This document shows, in pieces, positions 43,087 through 53,990 of a stretch of DNA of 64,000 nucleotides; the stretch's first letter is position 1; each line of letters opens with the position of its first letter. The notes beneath the pieces were generated by a model, which saw only the letters and a list, made by a program, of their open reading frames with translations, was not told where the DNA came from and searched no databases. The DNA comes from an uncultured Erythrobacter sp. (GTDB lineage: Bacteria > Pseudomonadota > Alphaproteobacteria > Sphingomonadales > Sphingomonadaceae): the NCBI GenBank assembly GCA_947495555.1, contig CANLZI010000001.1, forward strand, positions 1,340,861-1,404,860. Direction: 5' to 3'. A program made the translations under genes and the position numbers.

Positions 43087-43986
43087 ATGTCTCGCCAACA
43101 CCCTTTTACGCCCTATATGGCCGTGATGCCGTTTGTGGCTGCGTTGGCGGGCGTCGCCTTTTTGTCGTTGATGGATGCCTTTATGAAAGAGGCCTCGCTT
43201 GCTGCCGGTACTTACACCGCATCCTTGCTTCGATCGCTGATGGGTACCGCAATCATCGCCCCCATCTGGATTGCACGCGGCATCCGTTGGCCGCGCTGGG
43301 AGGTCATGAAGCTGCATCTGCAACGCGGCGCGCTGTCGGCGATGATGGCGCTCAGCTTTTTCTATGCGCTGACCAAACTGCCCATCGCAGAAGCCATTGC
43401 GATCAGCTTTATCGCGCCCTTGATTGCGCTCTATCTGGCGCGGGTATTGCTGGGTGAGGAGATAAAGCCTCAGGCGATTGCGGCCTCTATCCTGGGATTT
43501 GGTGGCTGCTTGATCATCGTTGGTGGGCGGATCGGGCAAGGCGAATTTGACCGCGATGTCGGGTTGGGTCTGGCAGCTTTGATCTTCTCGGCCTTGCTTT
43601 ACGCCTACAATTTCATCCTCATCCGCAAGCAATCTCAGGTCGCGGATCCCATTGAGGTGGCAACCTTTCACAGCGGTGTGGGCGGGTTGGTGCATTTGCT
43701 GGCCGCGCCGTGGTTCTTCATGATGCCGCAAACCGATGTCTTGTCGGGCATTGCCGCGGCCGCTTTTCTGACCGTGGGCGGCGCGATGGCGCTGGCTTGG
43801 GCTTATGCAAGGGCCGAGGCGCAAGCATTGGTACCGCTGGAATATTCCGGGTTTTTGTGGGCGAGCCTGTTTGGCTGGATGTTTTTCCGCGAGACGGTGA
43901 CCCTTACCACCATCGCTGGAACGGTTCTGATCGTGATTGGATGCCTGCTGGCAACTCGCCAAAGAACGGAACAAACCGCACTTTAG
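43087..43986 (+). CDS. EamA/DMT family transporter
   Basis: A 299-aa integral membrane protein of the drug/metabolite transporter superfamily. Ten membrane segments are arranged as two EamA repeats (about residues 10-140 and 150-290). A typical LPIAEAIAISFIAPLIALYLA segment lies at the end of the first repeat and YSGFLWASLFGWMFFRE in the second. The start is set at 43087 because AAGGGC precedes it. Substrate not readable. Confidence 0.87.
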   Translation: MSRQHPFTPYMAVMPFVAALAGVAFLSLMDAFMKEASLAAGTYTASLLRSLMGTAIIAPIWIARGIRWPRWEVMKLHLQRGALSAMMALSFFYALTKLPIAEAIAISFIAPLIALYLARVLLGEEIKPQAIAASILGFGGCLIIVGGRIGQGEFDRDVGLGLAALIFSALLYAYNFILIRKQSQVADPIEVATFHSGVGGLVHLLAAPWFFMMPQTDVLSGIAAAAFLTVGGAMALAWAYARAEAQALVPLEYSGFLWASLFGWMFFRETVTLTTIAGTVLIVIGCLLATRQRTEQTAL

Positions 43987-44160
43987 CGCGCTATTGAGCA
44001 GATAAAGTGCGGCTCCACCCCCTTGACCTGACGCCCGCGAGAGCGCAGGTGCGCGGTTAAACAAATAGACCAAAGAATCATTGGCTTTGGCAGATTGCCA
44101 GCGGTCGCTTGACTGCCTGCAATCGGCTCGAGTGCAAACCTATGAAAGGACCAAACCCGC

Positions 44161-46833
44161 ATGACCCAGGTCGGCAAGGATACGCTCGGAACCCGTTCAA
44201 CCCTCAACGTCAATGGCAAGGAATACGCCTATTACTCCTTCGCTAAGGCGGCAGAGAAATATGGCGACGTGTCGCGTCTGCCGAATTCGATGAAGGTTCT
44301 GCTGGAAAATATGCTCCGGTTCGAGGACGAAGGCTTCACCGTTTCAACCGACGATATTCAGGCGATTGTTGACTGGCAGAAGAACCCGGTCACCGGCAGC
44401 GAGATCCAATATCGCCCGGCCCGCGTTCTGTTGCAGGACTTCACCGGCGTTCCTTGCGTGGTTGACTTGGCTGCGATGCGCGATGCGATCAGCAAGCTGG
44501 GCGGCGATACCGCCAAGATCAATCCGCAGGTTCCGGTCAATCTGGTCATCGACCACTCGGTCATGGTCGACGAATTTGGTCACCCCAAAGCGTTTGAGCA
44601 CAATGTCGAGCTGGAATATCAGCGCAATGCGGAACGTTATGACTTCCTGAAATGGGGCTCCAAAAGCTTCCAGAACTTCTCCGCAGTCCCTCCTGGCACC
44701 GGCATTTGCCATCAGGTGAATCTCGAGCACATCGGCAAAGGCGTCTGGTCGAGCCAGGATGCTGACGGCAATCTGGTAGCCTATCCCGATACATGCGTTG
44801 GCACCGACAGCCACACCACCATGATCAATGGCTTGGGTGTGCTTGGCTGGGGCGTCGGCGGGATCGAGGCAGAGGCCGCCATGCTGGGCCAGCCGATCTC
44901 TATGCTGATCCCCGAAGTTGTTGGCTTCAAGCTGACCGGCAAGATGGCCGAAGGCGTTACCGCAACCGACCTGGTCCTCACATGCGTACAGATGCTGCGC
45001 GAAGTGGGCGTTGTGGGCAGCTTTGTTGAGTTTTACGGCCCCGGTGTCTCCACGCTGAGCCTGGCCGACCGCGCAACCATCGCCAATATGGCGCCCGAAT
45101 ATGGCGCGACCTGTGGCTTCTTTGGTGTTGACGACAAGACGCTCGATTATCTGCGTCTGACCGGCCGTGACGAGCATGAAATCGATCTGGTCGAAGCCTA
45201 TTCCAAAGCACAGGGCATGTGGTTCGAACCCGATCAAGAACCAGTGTTCTCCAACACGCTGGATCTGGATGTTTCCGCTGTTGTGCCAAGCCTGGCCGGA
45301 CCCAAGCGTCCGCAAGACAAGGTTATCCTCCCCGAGGTGGACGAGCTGTTCAATGGCGATCTGAAGACCACTTACAAGAAAGACGCAGCCGTTCGCGTGG
45401 ATGTCGAGGGCAAGGACCACGACATTGGCGATGGCGACGTCGTGATTGCGGCTATCACCAGCTGCACCAACACGTCCAATCCTGACGTCCTGATTGCGGC
45501 TGGTCTGGTTGCACAAAAGGCGGTCGAAAAGGGCCTTAAGCCTAAGCCTTGGGTCAAGACTTCGCTCGCCCCTGGATCACAGGTTGTGACCGACTATCTG
45601 GAAAAAGCTGGCCTGCAAGAACATCTCAATGCGATTGGGTTTGATCTGGTCGGCTATGGCTGCACCACCTGCATCGGTAACTCAGGCCCGTTGGCACCGC
45701 CGATTTCGGCTGCGATCAATGGCAATGACATCGTTGCCGCATCGGTTCTGTCGGGCAATCGCAACTTTGAAGGACGCGTATCACCCGATGTTCGCGCCAA
45801 CTTCCTTGCCTCGCCTCCGCTAGTGGTGGCTTACGCTCTGAAGGGCACCGTAACCGAAGACATCACCACCACGCCAATTGGTCAGGACCAAGACGGCAAT
45901 GATGTGATGCTGGCCGATATCTGGCCGTCGAATGACGAGATCATCAAGGTGCGTTCGGGCGCGATTGACCGCGAAATGTTCGAAACCCGCTATGCCGACG
46001 TCAATAAGGGCGACGAGCATTGGCAGGCCATCAATGTCGAAGCATCCGACACTTATCAGTGGCGTCCGGGTTCAACCTATGTCGCCAACCCGCCCTATTT
46101 CGAGGGTATGGAGATGACGCCGGCGCCGATCACCGACATCACCGATGCGAAGCCCTTGGCTGTGCTGGGTGACAGTGTGACGACCGACCACATCAGCCCT
46201 GCTGGTGCGATCAAGGCGGACAGTCCGGGCGGCGAGTATCTGATGAGCAATCAGGTCTCCAAGCAAGACTTCAACTCCTATGGCTCGCGCCGTGGAAACC
46301 ACGAAGTGATGATGCGCGGCACCTTTGCCAACATCCGCATCAAGAACGAAATGGTGCCCGGTGTTGAGGGCGGCTACACCACCTATAAGGGTGAGCAGAT
46401 GGCGATCTATGACGCCGCCATGAAGCATAAGGAAGACGGCACACCGCTGGTTGTGATCGGCGGCAAGGAATATGGCACCGGTTCCAGCCGTGACTGGGCG
46501 GCCAAGGGCACAATCCTGCTGGGTGTGCGCGCCGTTGTGGTCGAAAGCTTTGAGCGTATTCACCGGTCCAATCTGGTCGGCATGGGCGTGCTACCTTTGC
46601 AGTTCAAGGATGGCGACACGCGTGAAACTCTGGCTCTGACAGCGGATGACACCTTCACGATCAAGGGCCTGGCCACACTTGCTCCGCAGCAAGACGTGGA
46701 AGTGGAAGTGACCCGTGCAGACGGCACCACCTTCTCTTTCAACGCGCTGTGCCGGATCGATACCGCCAACGAAATGGAATACTACAAGAATGGCGGCATT
46801 CTGCATTACGTGCTGCGCAAACTCGCTTCGTAA
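44161..46833 (+). CDS. acnA: Aconitate hydratase AcnA
   Basis: An 890-aa citrate-cycle enzyme interconverting citrate and isocitrate via a [4Fe-4S] cluster. Cluster cysteines lie in [10 protein letters not shown] and [11 protein letters not shown]. The substrate-binding loops SSRDWAAKG and FERIHRSNL are near the C-terminal swivel domain. The length matches the AcnA/IRP type. The rhodanese lipoprotein gene begins 1 base after the acnA stop, suggesting coexpression. Confidence 0.97.
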   Translation: MTQVGKDTLGTRSTLNVNGKEYAYYSFAKAAEKYGDVSRLPNSMKVLLENMLRFEDEGFTVSTDDIQAIVDWQKNPVTGSEIQYRPARVLLQDFTGVPCVVDLAAMRDAISKLGGDTAKINPQVPVNLVIDHSVMVDEFGHPKAFEHNVELEYQRNAERYDFLKWGSKSFQNFSAVPPGTGICHQVNLEHIGKGVWSSQDADGNLVAYPDTCVGTDSHTTMINGLGVLGWGVGGIEAEAAMLGQPISMLIPEVVGFKLTGKMAEGVTATDLVLTCVQMLREVGVVGSFVEFYGPGVSTLSLADRATIANMAPEYGATCGFFGVDDKTLDYLRLTGRDEHEIDLVEAYSKAQGMWFEPDQEPVFSNTLDLDVSAVVPSLAGPKRPQDKVILPEVDELFNGDLKTTYKKDAAVRVDVEGKDHDIGDGDVVIAAITSCTNTSNPDVLIAAGLVAQKAVEKGLKPKPWVKTSLAPGSQVVTDYLEKAGLQEHLNAIGFDLVGYGCTTCIGNSGPLAPPISAAINGNDIVAASVLSGNRNFEGRVSPDVRANFLASPPLVVAYALKGTVTEDITTTPIGQDQDGNDVMLADIWPSNDEIIKVRSGAIDREMFETRYADVNKGDEHWQAINVEASDTYQWRPGSTYVANPPYFEGMEMTPAPITDITDAKPLAVLGDSVTTDHISPAGAIKADSPGGEYLMSNQVSKQDFNSYGSRRGNHEVMMRGTFANIRIKNEMVPGVEGGYTTYKGEQMAIYDAAMKHKEDGTPLVVIGGKEYGTGSSRDWAAKGTILLGVRAVVVESFERIHRSNLVGMGVLPLQFKDGDTRETLALTADDTFTIKGLATLAPQQDVEVEVTRADGTTFSFNALCRIDTANEMEYYKNGGILHYVLRKLAS

Positions 46834-46834
46834 A

Positions 46835-47257
46835 ATGCGGACATTGTGCTCGGCAATATTGGGACTGGCGGCGGGCCTTGTGCTTGCCGCCTGTTCCGAT
46901 CAGCCGATGGGCGAGCCTGTTGAGGTTCAGGCAGCGCAAGCGGTCGAGGATATCGACCCCGTCCGGCTCCAAGCATTGCTGGCGGATGGCAATATTCGCC
47001 TGATCGATGTCAGGCGTGATGATGAAGTCTCCCAAGGGATGATTCCGGGTGCAGAGCACATCATGCTCGACAATTTTGATCCAGCAACGCTCGATATGTC
47101 TGATGGGCGCCAGATTGTGCTGTATTGCCGATCTGGTCGGCGCTCGGGCATCGCGGCGGAGAAGCTGGCTGCGTTCACCGGCAAGCCGGCCAAGCATTTG
47201 CAAGGCGGCATTCTGGGTTGGCAAGAAGTTGGCCAGCCCATCGCCAAGGGCGAGTAG
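46835..47257 (+). CDS. Rhodanese-domain lipoprotein
   Basis: A 140-aa protein. Lipoprotein signal with lipobox LAAC, lipidated C20. A single rhodanese domain (about residues 40-135) has the active-site loop C98-R-S-G-R-R-S, which matches sulfurtransferases. It is probably periplasmic or membrane-bound. It sits directly behind acnA, whose [4Fe-4S] cluster is sulfur-dependent, but the compartments differ, so a direct role in cluster supply is unlikely. Confidence 0.87.
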   Translation: MRTLCSAILGLAAGLVLAACSDQPMGEPVEVQAAQAVEDIDPVRLQALLADGNIRLIDVRRDDEVSQGMIPGAEHIMLDNFDPATLDMSDGRQIVLYCRSGRRSGIAAEKLAAFTGKPAKHLQGGILGWQEVGQPIAKGE

Positions 47258-47294
47258 AATCAGCGAATTTGGCTAAACTGGCGCGGGTATCACG

Positions 47295-48338
47295 CTAGCT
47301 TGCGCCGTCCTCATCAAACAGGCCCGACTGCGGAGTGGCGCTTTTGGGAGGCTGCATTTCCAGATGCTCCCACCCACCATCGTTCAGCATCCGCCCGCGC
47401 GCCGTTCGCGCCAACAGGCCCAGTTGGATGAGATAGGGCTCGATCACCTCTTCCACCGTGTCGCGCGGTTCGGACAGACCAGCGGCCAGCGTTTCCACGC
47501 CCACCGGTCCGCCCTTATAGGTGGTGGCGATCATAGTGAGATAGCGGCGATCCATCGCATCCAGACCCAGCCGGTCAATCTCCAGCCGCGTCAACGCATT
47601 GTCCGCAATCGCCCGCGTCACGGTGCCATCACCCGCCACATGAGCAAAATCACGCACCCGCCGCAGCAAGCGTCCGGCAACGCGCGGGGTGCCGCGTGAA
47701 CGGCGTGCAATTTCGCGCGCGCCTTGTTCGTCAATGTCCAACCCCAGCAGCCGCGCCCCGCGCGACACCACCTGGTCCAGCTCGTCATGGGTGTAAAAAT
47801 TCAGCCGCACCGGAATGCCGAAACGGTCGCGCAGAGGCGTCGTTAGCAGGCCTTGCCGCGTGGTCGCACCCACCAGAGTAAATGGCGGCAGGTCAATCCG
47901 CACGCTGCGCGCAGCAGGCCCCTCGCCAATGATGATATCGAGAGCGCGATCCTCCATCGCAGGATAGAGGATTTCCTCGACCACGGGATTGAGCCGGTGG
48001 ATCTCGTCAATGAACAGAACATCATGCGGTTCAAGATTGGTCAGCAGCGCGGCCAGATCACCCGCCTTGGCGATGACGGGGCCGGACGTGGCGCGGAAAC
48101 CCACACCCAACTCGCCCGCAATGATCTGCGCCAGCGTAGTCTTGCCAAGGCCGGGAGGGCCAAAGAACAGCGTGTGATCCATCGCCTCGCCACGCGATTT
48201 CGCGCTGTCGATAAAGACCCGCAGATTGTCGCGCGCAGCCTCCTGCCCGATGAATTCCTTGAGAGATTTCGGACGCAACGCTGCATCGGGATCGTCTGGC
48301 TGCCGATCAGGCGAATGGATGGGGGTGGGGTCAGTCAT
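47295..48338 (-). CDS. ruvB: Holliday junction branch migration DNA helicase RuvB
   Basis: A 347-aa AAA+ motor that drives branch migration with RuvA. Walker A is FGPPGLGKT (60-67), Walker B in [10 protein letters not shown], the beta-hairpin region is around [15 protein letters not shown], and a C-terminal winged helix follows ([13 protein letters not shown]). The start overlaps the preceding unknown gene's stop by 8 bases, so translation is coupled to it rather than directly to ruvA. Confidence 0.96.
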   Translation of the reverse strand: MTDPTPIHSPDRQPDDPDAALRPKSLKEFIGQEAARDNLRVFIDSAKSRGEAMDHTLFFGPPGLGKTTLAQIIAGELGVGFRATSGPVIAKAGDLAALLTNLEPHDVLFIDEIHRLNPVVEEILYPAMEDRALDIIIGEGPAARSVRIDLPPFTLVGATTRQGLLTTPLRDRFGIPVRLNFYTHDELDQVVSRGARLLGLDIDEQGAREIARRSRGTPRVAGRLLRRVRDFAHVAGDGTVTRAIADNALTRLEIDRLGLDAMDRRYLTMIATTYKGGPVGVETLAAGLSEPRDTVEEVIEPYLIQLGLLARTARGRMLNDGGWEHLEMQPPKSATPQSGLFDEDGAS

Positions 48339-49047
48339 CTAATCGCCAAAGATCCTCAGAACTCCCCACGTGAGCCTCTATCCTTTTAACCAAATCACTT
48401 GTCTCAATGCCCAATTGAAAGATGATCGACTCAGCACGTTCCCATTTAACTGACGAGGGTCCACCTTCGACTTTGCCTCGTGAATAATCGAACAGGCTCT
48501 CTACAATTGCATGTGTCCGCGCGGCCTGAATGATCCAGTCGTCAATTTCAAGAATGAGCGCAGCCTTTCTCCTTTGTTCCGCCTTGTTATTCAAAACAGA
48601 AGTCCGCGCCCAAAGAGTTTGGATCTCTCTGATCGCCGCAGCGATAGGCTCAGTAACGCTCCTTTCGTCAGTGGTTGCGACTACGTCCCTAAGTTGTTCA
48701 ATGTGCGCGCTTGGCGTTTGAGGCTGCACAAACGCTTTCGTATGGCCATCTTTCCTCACCGCTTCCTTTGCTTTGGCAAGTTCCTCAAGCATGTCGGTCA
48801 AGCTCTCACAAAGAGCGCTTAGCGCCAACGGCAGAGTTGTGCGGATGGCGTTATGCTGCCTTCTTAGTCGAGTATTTTCGTGTCTGTCTGCTTGAGATAT
48901 CTGACGCCACAAGAACCCGGCAGTGACCAATGCTGCAACCAAAGCAATACCTGCTGCTTCTAACCCCTGCCATTCATAAAGACATTGGCTGAAGTGGTTT
49001 GACCAATCTGCAGGAATATCGCACGTAGCTAAGGCAGTCTTAGCCAT
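48331..49047 (-). CDS. Orphan membrane-anchored helical protein inside ruvA-ruvB
   Basis: A 238-aa protein I do not recognise. A single hydrophobic segment (about residues 28-46, [19 protein letters not shown]) is followed by a mostly helical, charged soluble region ([35 protein letters not shown]). No catalytic motif is visible. The ATG (49047) overlaps the ruvA stop by one base; GTG at 49050 is an alternative. The stretch is clearly less GC-rich than ruvA and ruvB: I count 35 G/C in 80 bases at 48341-48420. This suggests acquisition by transfer, yet it is integrated with overlapping junctions. Confidence 0.75.
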   Translation of the reverse strand: MAKTALATCDIPADWSNHFSQCLYEWQGLEAAGIALVAALVTAGFLWRQISQADRHENTRLRRQHNAIRTTLPLALSALCESLTDMLEELAKAKEAVRKDGHTKAFVQPQTPSAHIEQLRDVVATTDERSVTEPIAAAIREIQTLWARTSVLNNKAEQRRKAALILEIDDWIIQAARTHAIVESLFDYSRGKVEGGPSSVKWERAESIIFQLGIETSDLVKRIEAHVGSSEDLWRLDD

Positions 49048-49652
49048 CACCCGGCCGCCTTTTTCAACGCTACGCGGATCAAATCGCCCTCGGCAGCATC
49101 CTCGCCCAGTTCTGCCTGAGCGCGCGCAACCGCTTGGGCTGCCACAGCGGGTTTGAAGCCGAGATTCTCCAGCGCGCTGACCGCATCTGCACTCGCACTG
49201 CCAGCAGCAGACACCGCGCCAAAACTGACCCCACCGGCTTCACCAGGAAGAGCGCCCGCCTTGTCCTTGAGCTCATTCACAATCCGGCTGGCCAGTTTTG
49301 GGCCCACGCCATTGGCACGTGCAACTGTGGCCGCATCTCCGCCCGCACAGGCATTGCGCAATTCGTCAAAGGACAGCGCCGACAGGATCGCCAAAGCGAC
49401 CTTGCTGCCCACGCCTTGCACCGTTGTCAGCAGGCGGAACCAGTCGCGCTCGGCGCTTTCAGCAAAGCCCAGCAGCCGCATGTCATTTTCGGAAACCTGC
49501 AAATCGGTGTGGACGGTGCAGGCTTCCCCCACCTCGCCCAAGGCGATCAGCGTCTTGGCCGAGCAATGGACCAGATAGCCCACCCCTTGCACATCGACGA
49601 TGGCCCAATCCTCGCCGATCTCGTCGAGCAGTCCTTTTAACTTCGCGATCAT
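49047..49652 (-). CDS. ruvA: Holliday junction branch migration protein RuvA
   Basis: A 201-aa junction-binding tetramer subunit. Domain I begins [16 protein letters not shown]. The helix-hairpin-helix domain covers [19 protein letters not shown] and [16 protein letters not shown]. Domain III (RuvB contact, about 150-200) has [22 protein letters not shown] 49652 is the family start. The gene order is ruvA-orphan-ruvB; ruvC is not in the window. Confidence 0.95.
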   Translation of the reverse strand: MIAKLKGLLDEIGEDWAIVDVQGVGYLVHCSAKTLIALGEVGEACTVHTDLQVSENDMRLLGFAESAERDWFRLLTTVQGVGSKVALAILSALSFDELRNACAGGDAATVARANGVGPKLASRIVNELKDKAGALPGEAGGVSFGAVSAAGSASADAVSALENLGFKPAVAAQAVARAQAELGEDAAEGDLIRVALKKAAG

Positions 49653-49729
49653 GGTTTGTTCTTGCACGGAAACATTTGCTTGGTCCAGAGATTATGGACA
49701 CTTGCCCACTCTTGAGACATGAGAGAATC

Positions 49730-50812
49730 ATGAGCTGGAACACATTCGGACGCGTTTTGCGCTTTACCACTTGGGGCGAGAGCCATGGACCTGCGCTGGG
49801 CGCGGTGCTGGACGGGTGCCCGCCGGGCATTGCGGTATCAGAAGATGACATCCAACCCTTTATGGATGCGCGCAAACCGGGCCAGAATAAGTTCACCACG
49901 CAGCGCAATGAAGCGGACCTGGTGCGGATCCTTTCGGGCACGTTCGAAGGCAAGAGCACTGGCACGCCGATCTCCATGATGATCGAGAACACCGATCAGC
50001 GCAGCAAGGATTACTCCGAAATCGCGCAGGCCTATCGCCCAGGCCATGCCGATTATTCCTATGATGCGAAATATGGCATCCGCGATTATCGCGGCGGCGG
50101 CCGATCCAGCGCGCGCGAAACCGCGGCCCGTGTTGCCGCAGGCGCAGTCGCCCGGCTGATCATCCCGGAAGTAACCATCACCGCCTTTGTGTGCGAGCTG
50201 GGTGGCGATAAAATTGATCGCGCCGCGATGGACATGGCGGAAATTGACAACAACCCATTCTGGTGCCCCGATCCCGCCGCTGCAAAGCGGTGGGAAGCAT
50301 TGGTAGATAATGCGCGCAAAGCCGGATCATCGCTGGGTGCGGTGGTGGAATGCGTGGCAACCGGCGTTCCAGCAGGATGGGGCGCACCCGTCTATGCCAA
50401 GCTCGATAGCGATCTGGCCGCTGCCATGATGACGATTAATGCCACCAAAGGCGTTGAGATTGGCGATGGCTTTGAAGCAGCCCGCCTAACCGGCGAACAA
50501 AATGCCGACCCCATGCGGCCTTCTGCCGAGGGCAGCAATGAAGGTGCCCCACAATTTCTGGCCAATCATGCCGGCGGTACGGCTGGCGGCATTTCGACCG
50601 GGCAACCGGTGGTGTGCCGGACGGCGTTCAAGCCGACCAGTTCAATCCTGACGCCAGTTCAATCGATCACTTCTGATGGCGAGGCGACCGAAGTGCGCAC
50701 CAAGGGTCGGCATGATCCATGCGTGGGCATTCGCGGTACACCCGTTGTGGCGGCGATGATGGCGTTGGTGCTGGCCGATCATAAATTGCTGCACCGGGCA
50801 CAAATGGGCTGA
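49730..50812 (+). CDS. aroC: Chorismate synthase
   Basis: A 360-aa FMN-dependent enzyme making chorismate from EPSP, the last shikimate step. N-terminal signature [20 protein letters not shown], then [28 protein letters not shown] and the C-terminal [15 protein letters not shown]. Start at 49730 follows GAGAGA. Divergent from ruvA, 77 bases apart. Confidence 0.96.
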   Translation: MSWNTFGRVLRFTTWGESHGPALGAVLDGCPPGIAVSEDDIQPFMDARKPGQNKFTTQRNEADLVRILSGTFEGKSTGTPISMMIENTDQRSKDYSEIAQAYRPGHADYSYDAKYGIRDYRGGGRSSARETAARVAAGAVARLIIPEVTITAFVCELGGDKIDRAAMDMAEIDNNPFWCPDPAAAKRWEALVDNARKAGSSLGAVVECVATGVPAGWGAPVYAKLDSDLAAAMMTINATKGVEIGDGFEAARLTGEQNADPMRPSAEGSNEGAPQFLANHAGGTAGGISTGQPVVCRTAFKPTSSILTPVQSITSDGEATEVRTKGRHDPCVGIRGTPVVAAMMALVLADHKLLHRAQMG

Positions 50813-51065
50813 TCATGCGTTGATCCAGTACAGACTGGAGCAGACTTGCTAAAACGATTGTCAGGAAAGAGTGGCGGCCAATTTATCGGCCGAACCGGGC
50901 CAATCGCTTCAACAGGCAAATTCGATCAATCATGACGTTTTAATCGATTGGACGAATGTCTGGACAGACTGCATAACAGTGTCACAAAATTCGAATATTG
51001 GTTTCCGAGTCGGCCCCCAACCGATCTGAAACTCGCTTAGATCAAAATTCTCAGGAGAGACAAAA

Positions 51066-53240
51066 ATGGATGCGAAGACCGGCTCAATCGACGGCTGCCC
51101 TTTCACTGGAAAAGAACCCCGCACATTGCTGGGCCGCACCAACCGGGACTGGTGGCCTGAAACCGCCAATGTCGAAGTTCTGAGCCAGGGCGGACACAGC
51201 CCCGACCCGATGGGCGAAGATTTCGACTATGCTGAAGCGTTCAACGCTTTGGACTATAAAGCGCTTAAGGCTGACCTGACCGCCCTGATGACCGACAGTC
51301 AGGATTGGTGGCCAGCAGATTACGGCCATTATGGCCCGTTTTTCATCCGCATGACCTGGCACGCAGCCGGCACCTACCGCACCGGCGATGGCCGTGGTGG
51401 TGGTGGCACAGGCCAGCAACGCTTTGCTCCGCTCAACAGTTGGCCAGACAATGGCAATCTGGACAAGGCGCGCCGCCTGCTGTGGCCGATCAAGCAAAAA
51501 TACGGCAAAAACATCAGCTGGGCTGACCTGCTGATCCTGGCCGGTAATGTCGCTGTTGAATCGATGGGCGGCCCGATTTTTGGCTTTGGCGGTGGACGTG
51601 CAGACGTTTATGAGCCCGAGACAGTCTATTGGGGCTCAGAAGACCAATGGGTCGATACCGGTGCAGAAACCCGCATAATTCCTGACGAAGGCAAGGAACT
51701 GGATGGGCCACTGGCCGCGATCCAGATGGGTCTGATCTACGTCAATCCGGAAGGGCCAGGCGGCAATCCTGATCCCTTGTTGTCAGCGCGCGACATGCGC
51801 GAGACCTTCGCCCGGATGGCGATGAACAGCGAAGAAACCGTTGCTCTTACTGCTGGCGGTCACGCATTTGGTAAAGCCCACGGCGCTGCTCCGTCTGACA
51901 CATTCAGCGGCGCACCTGAGGGCGAAAACCTCGCCAGCCAAGCATTTGGCTGGCTGACCGATCAGGACGAGATCACCAAGGGCAACATCACCACTTCGGG
52001 CATCGAAGGCGCGTGGACGCCCAACCCGACCCAATGGGGCGGCGATTACTTCCGCGTGTTGTTCAAATATGATTACGAATTGGTCCACTCGCCCGCTGGT
52101 GCGCAGCAATGGCAGCCGATCAATCCGGATCCAGAAGATATGGCTCCTGATGCTCGCGATCCTTCCAAGAAGGTGCCGACCATGATGACCACGGCCGATA
52201 TGGCGCTGAAGATGGACCCGGAATTCCGCGCGATTTCCGAACGCTTCCGCGACGATCAAGCCGCATTGGATGACGCCTTTGCCCGCGCTTGGTTCAAGCT
52301 GTTGCACCGCGATATGGGGCCAAAGGCTCGCTATCTCGGCCCAGAAGTGCCGGAAGAAGATCTGATCTGGCAGGACCCTGTGCCCGCTGGCTCAACTCCT
52401 TCAGACGGTGATGTGTCTGCGTTCAAATCAGCGATCCTGGGCTCTGGCCTTTCGGTGGCTGAGCTGGTCAAAGCGGCATGGGCTTCGGCATCGACATATC
52501 GCAATTCGGACCACCGTGGCGGTGCCAATGGTGCCCGTGTCCGGCTTGCCCCGCAAAAGGACTGGGCCGCAAACGATCCAGAAGAACTGGCAGGTGTGCT
52601 GGCCAAGATTGACGAGCTTCGCGGCTCGCTTTCGATGGCTGACGCAATCGTTTTGGCCGGTGCCGCTGCGGTAGAGAAAGCCGCCAGCGATGCAGGCCAC
52701 TCGGTCAGCGTTGATGTTACAACTGGCCGCGGCGATGCCACGGACGAAATGACGGATGCAGAAAGCTTTGCTCCGATGGAGCCCTATGCAGATGCCTTCC
52801 GCAACTATCTGCGCGGCAAGGCAGCGGTTAAGACCGAAGACATGATGCTGGACAAGGCTCAATTGCTGGGCCTGAGCGCTCCGGAAATGACGGCTTTGCT
52901 CGGCGGCATGCGTGCTCTGGGTGCCACCTCTGGTAACACTAATCTGGGCGTGTTCACCGATCGCGCGGGTCAGCTGACGACAGACTTCTTCACCAACCTT
53001 CTCGACATTGGCACCAAATGGGCGCCGACCGATGGTGACGAAGAAGAGTTTGTTGGAACATGTCGCAAGACCGGTGCGGAGAAGTTCCGCGGAACCCGCG
53101 CCGATTTGATCTTTGGTTCCAACTCGATCCTGCGCGCACAAGCAGAAGTCTTCGCCGAAGCTGGCGGTGACGAGCTCTTTGTCAAAACCTTCGTGTCTGC
53201 ATGGACCAAGGTGATGGATGCAGATCGCTTCGACGTCTGA
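51066..53240 (+). CDS. katG: Catalase-peroxidase KatG
   Basis: A 724-aa haem enzyme detoxifying hydrogen peroxide. Active site: R95, W98 and H99 in [13 protein letters not shown]. The Tyr of the Met-Tyr-Trp adduct is in [11 protein letters not shown]. The proximal His is in [14 protein letters not shown]. Two tandem peroxidase-like domains; the C-terminal one begins near residue 430. AGGAGA precedes the ATG. The 253-bp upstream gap has an inverted repeat CGGCC/GGCCG (50875-50892) and an AATCGATT palindrome at 50942-50949, but no clear OxyR or EcfG site. Confidence 0.97.
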   Translation: MDAKTGSIDGCPFTGKEPRTLLGRTNRDWWPETANVEVLSQGGHSPDPMGEDFDYAEAFNALDYKALKADLTALMTDSQDWWPADYGHYGPFFIRMTWHAAGTYRTGDGRGGGGTGQQRFAPLNSWPDNGNLDKARRLLWPIKQKYGKNISWADLLILAGNVAVESMGGPIFGFGGGRADVYEPETVYWGSEDQWVDTGAETRIIPDEGKELDGPLAAIQMGLIYVNPEGPGGNPDPLLSARDMRETFARMAMNSEETVALTAGGHAFGKAHGAAPSDTFSGAPEGENLASQAFGWLTDQDEITKGNITTSGIEGAWTPNPTQWGGDYFRVLFKYDYELVHSPAGAQQWQPINPDPEDMAPDARDPSKKVPTMMTTADMALKMDPEFRAISERFRDDQAALDDAFARAWFKLLHRDMGPKARYLGPEVPEEDLIWQDPVPAGSTPSDGDVSAFKSAILGSGLSVAELVKAAWASASTYRNSDHRGGANGARVRLAPQKDWAANDPEELAGVLAKIDELRGSLSMADAIVLAGAAAVEKAASDAGHSVSVDVTTGRGDATDEMTDAESFAPMEPYADAFRNYLRGKAAVKTEDMMLDKAQLLGLSAPEMTALLGGMRALGATSGNTNLGVFTDRAGQLTTDFFTNLLDIGTKWAPTDGDEEEFVGTCRKTGAEKFRGTRADLIFGSNSILRAQAEVFAEAGGDELFVKTFVSAWTKVMDADRFDV

Positions 53241-53293
53241 TCAAAGCACAACCTTAGCCGAGCAACCTCCCCCTCCCTTAGCTCGGCAAATTG

Positions 53294-53334
53294 AAACCCT
53301 CGGCATCCCACACGGGACTGCCGGGGGTTTTTCG
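53294..53334 (+). terminator. Rho-independent terminator after katG
   Basis: ACCCTCGGCA pairs with TGCCGGGGGT across a short loop, then TTTTTCG. The stem is strong and the U-tract is continuous. Confidence 0.82.
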
Positions 53335-53369
53335 TAACGAGAAAGCGGGTTAGACCGAACGGCAACATC

Positions 53370-53990
53370 ATGATGAGTTTTTCACCAACAGCGCGCCTCG
53401 CCGCGGGCACAATCGCCATCATCGCCGCCGCGTCCCTGATCGTGCAGCCGCTCCTGAATGACGGGAGCTATCTTGGGAATCTGGGCGGGATGGTTCGGTA
53501 TTTCACCATTTGGGGCAACATTGCAGCCACATTGGCGATGGGCTGGATTGCGATAGGTAAGGGCTTGCCGCGCGCGGTCTTGGCATCCCTGGCGACTTCG
53601 CTGACAGTGGTGGGCGCGGTTTATTGGGTGCTGCTAGCCGGCTATCACACACCCACTGGATTGGGATGGTACACCAACCAGATCCACCACAGCTTTGTCC
53701 CAATTGCGACTGTCGCATGGTGGTTCGGTTACACTACACCAGCGCCCAAGATCATGCCTATGCTGCCCACGATCATGGCGCCGCCGCTCAGCTATGGTAT
53801 GTTTGCGTTCTTGCTGGGAGAGGCGACCGGCTTCTACGCCTATTTCTTCATCAATCTGCCAGACCTTGGTTGGACCAATTTCCTGCTCAACAATGTCGGA
53901 TTGGCGTTGTTCTTTGCGGGGCTAGGCGCGGTTTTGATCACGCTGAAAAATGTCGGGAAGCGTTGGTCAAATCCAACCGCTGTCGCGTAG
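53370..53990 (+). CDS. Pr6Pr-type membrane protein
   Basis: A 206-aa protein with six hydrophobic segments. YFTIWGNIAAT and NQIHHSFVPIA resemble the conserved segments of the Pr6Pr/FAR-17a-like membrane family, some of which are linked to lipid or steroid metabolism. No function can be given. Two adjacent ATGs (53370 and 53373). The end overlaps the convergent LytTR gene by 24 bases. Confidence 0.68.
   Translation: MMSFSPTARLAAGTIAIIAAASLIVQPLLNDGSYLGNLGGMVRYFTIWGNIAATLAMGWIAIGKGLPRAVLASLATSLTVVGAVYWVLLAGYHTPTGLGWYTNQIHHSFVPIATVAWWFGYTTPAPKIMPMLPTIMAPPLSYGMFAFLLGEATGFYAYFFINLPDLGWTNFLLNNVGLALFFAGLGAVLITLKNVGKRWSNPTAVA

Noticed and set aside
42919..44073. Minus-strand frame of 384 codons opposite the EamA transporter gene
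   Set aside because: Its translation is rich in His/Arg/Gln with no motif, the usual look of an antisense shadow of a membrane protein gene.
44344..45516. Minus-strand frame of 390 codons inside acnA
   Set aside because: acnA is unequivocal; the antisense translation has no domain.
48331..49047. ruvC or another resolvase subunit between ruvA and ruvB
   Set aside because: No catalytic acidic residues of RuvC and a membrane helix at the N-terminus.
50813..51065. EcfG or OxyR promoter upstream of katG
   Set aside because: No GGAAC-N16-CGTT and no clear OxyR tetranucleotide pattern; only short palindromes of unknown meaning are present.
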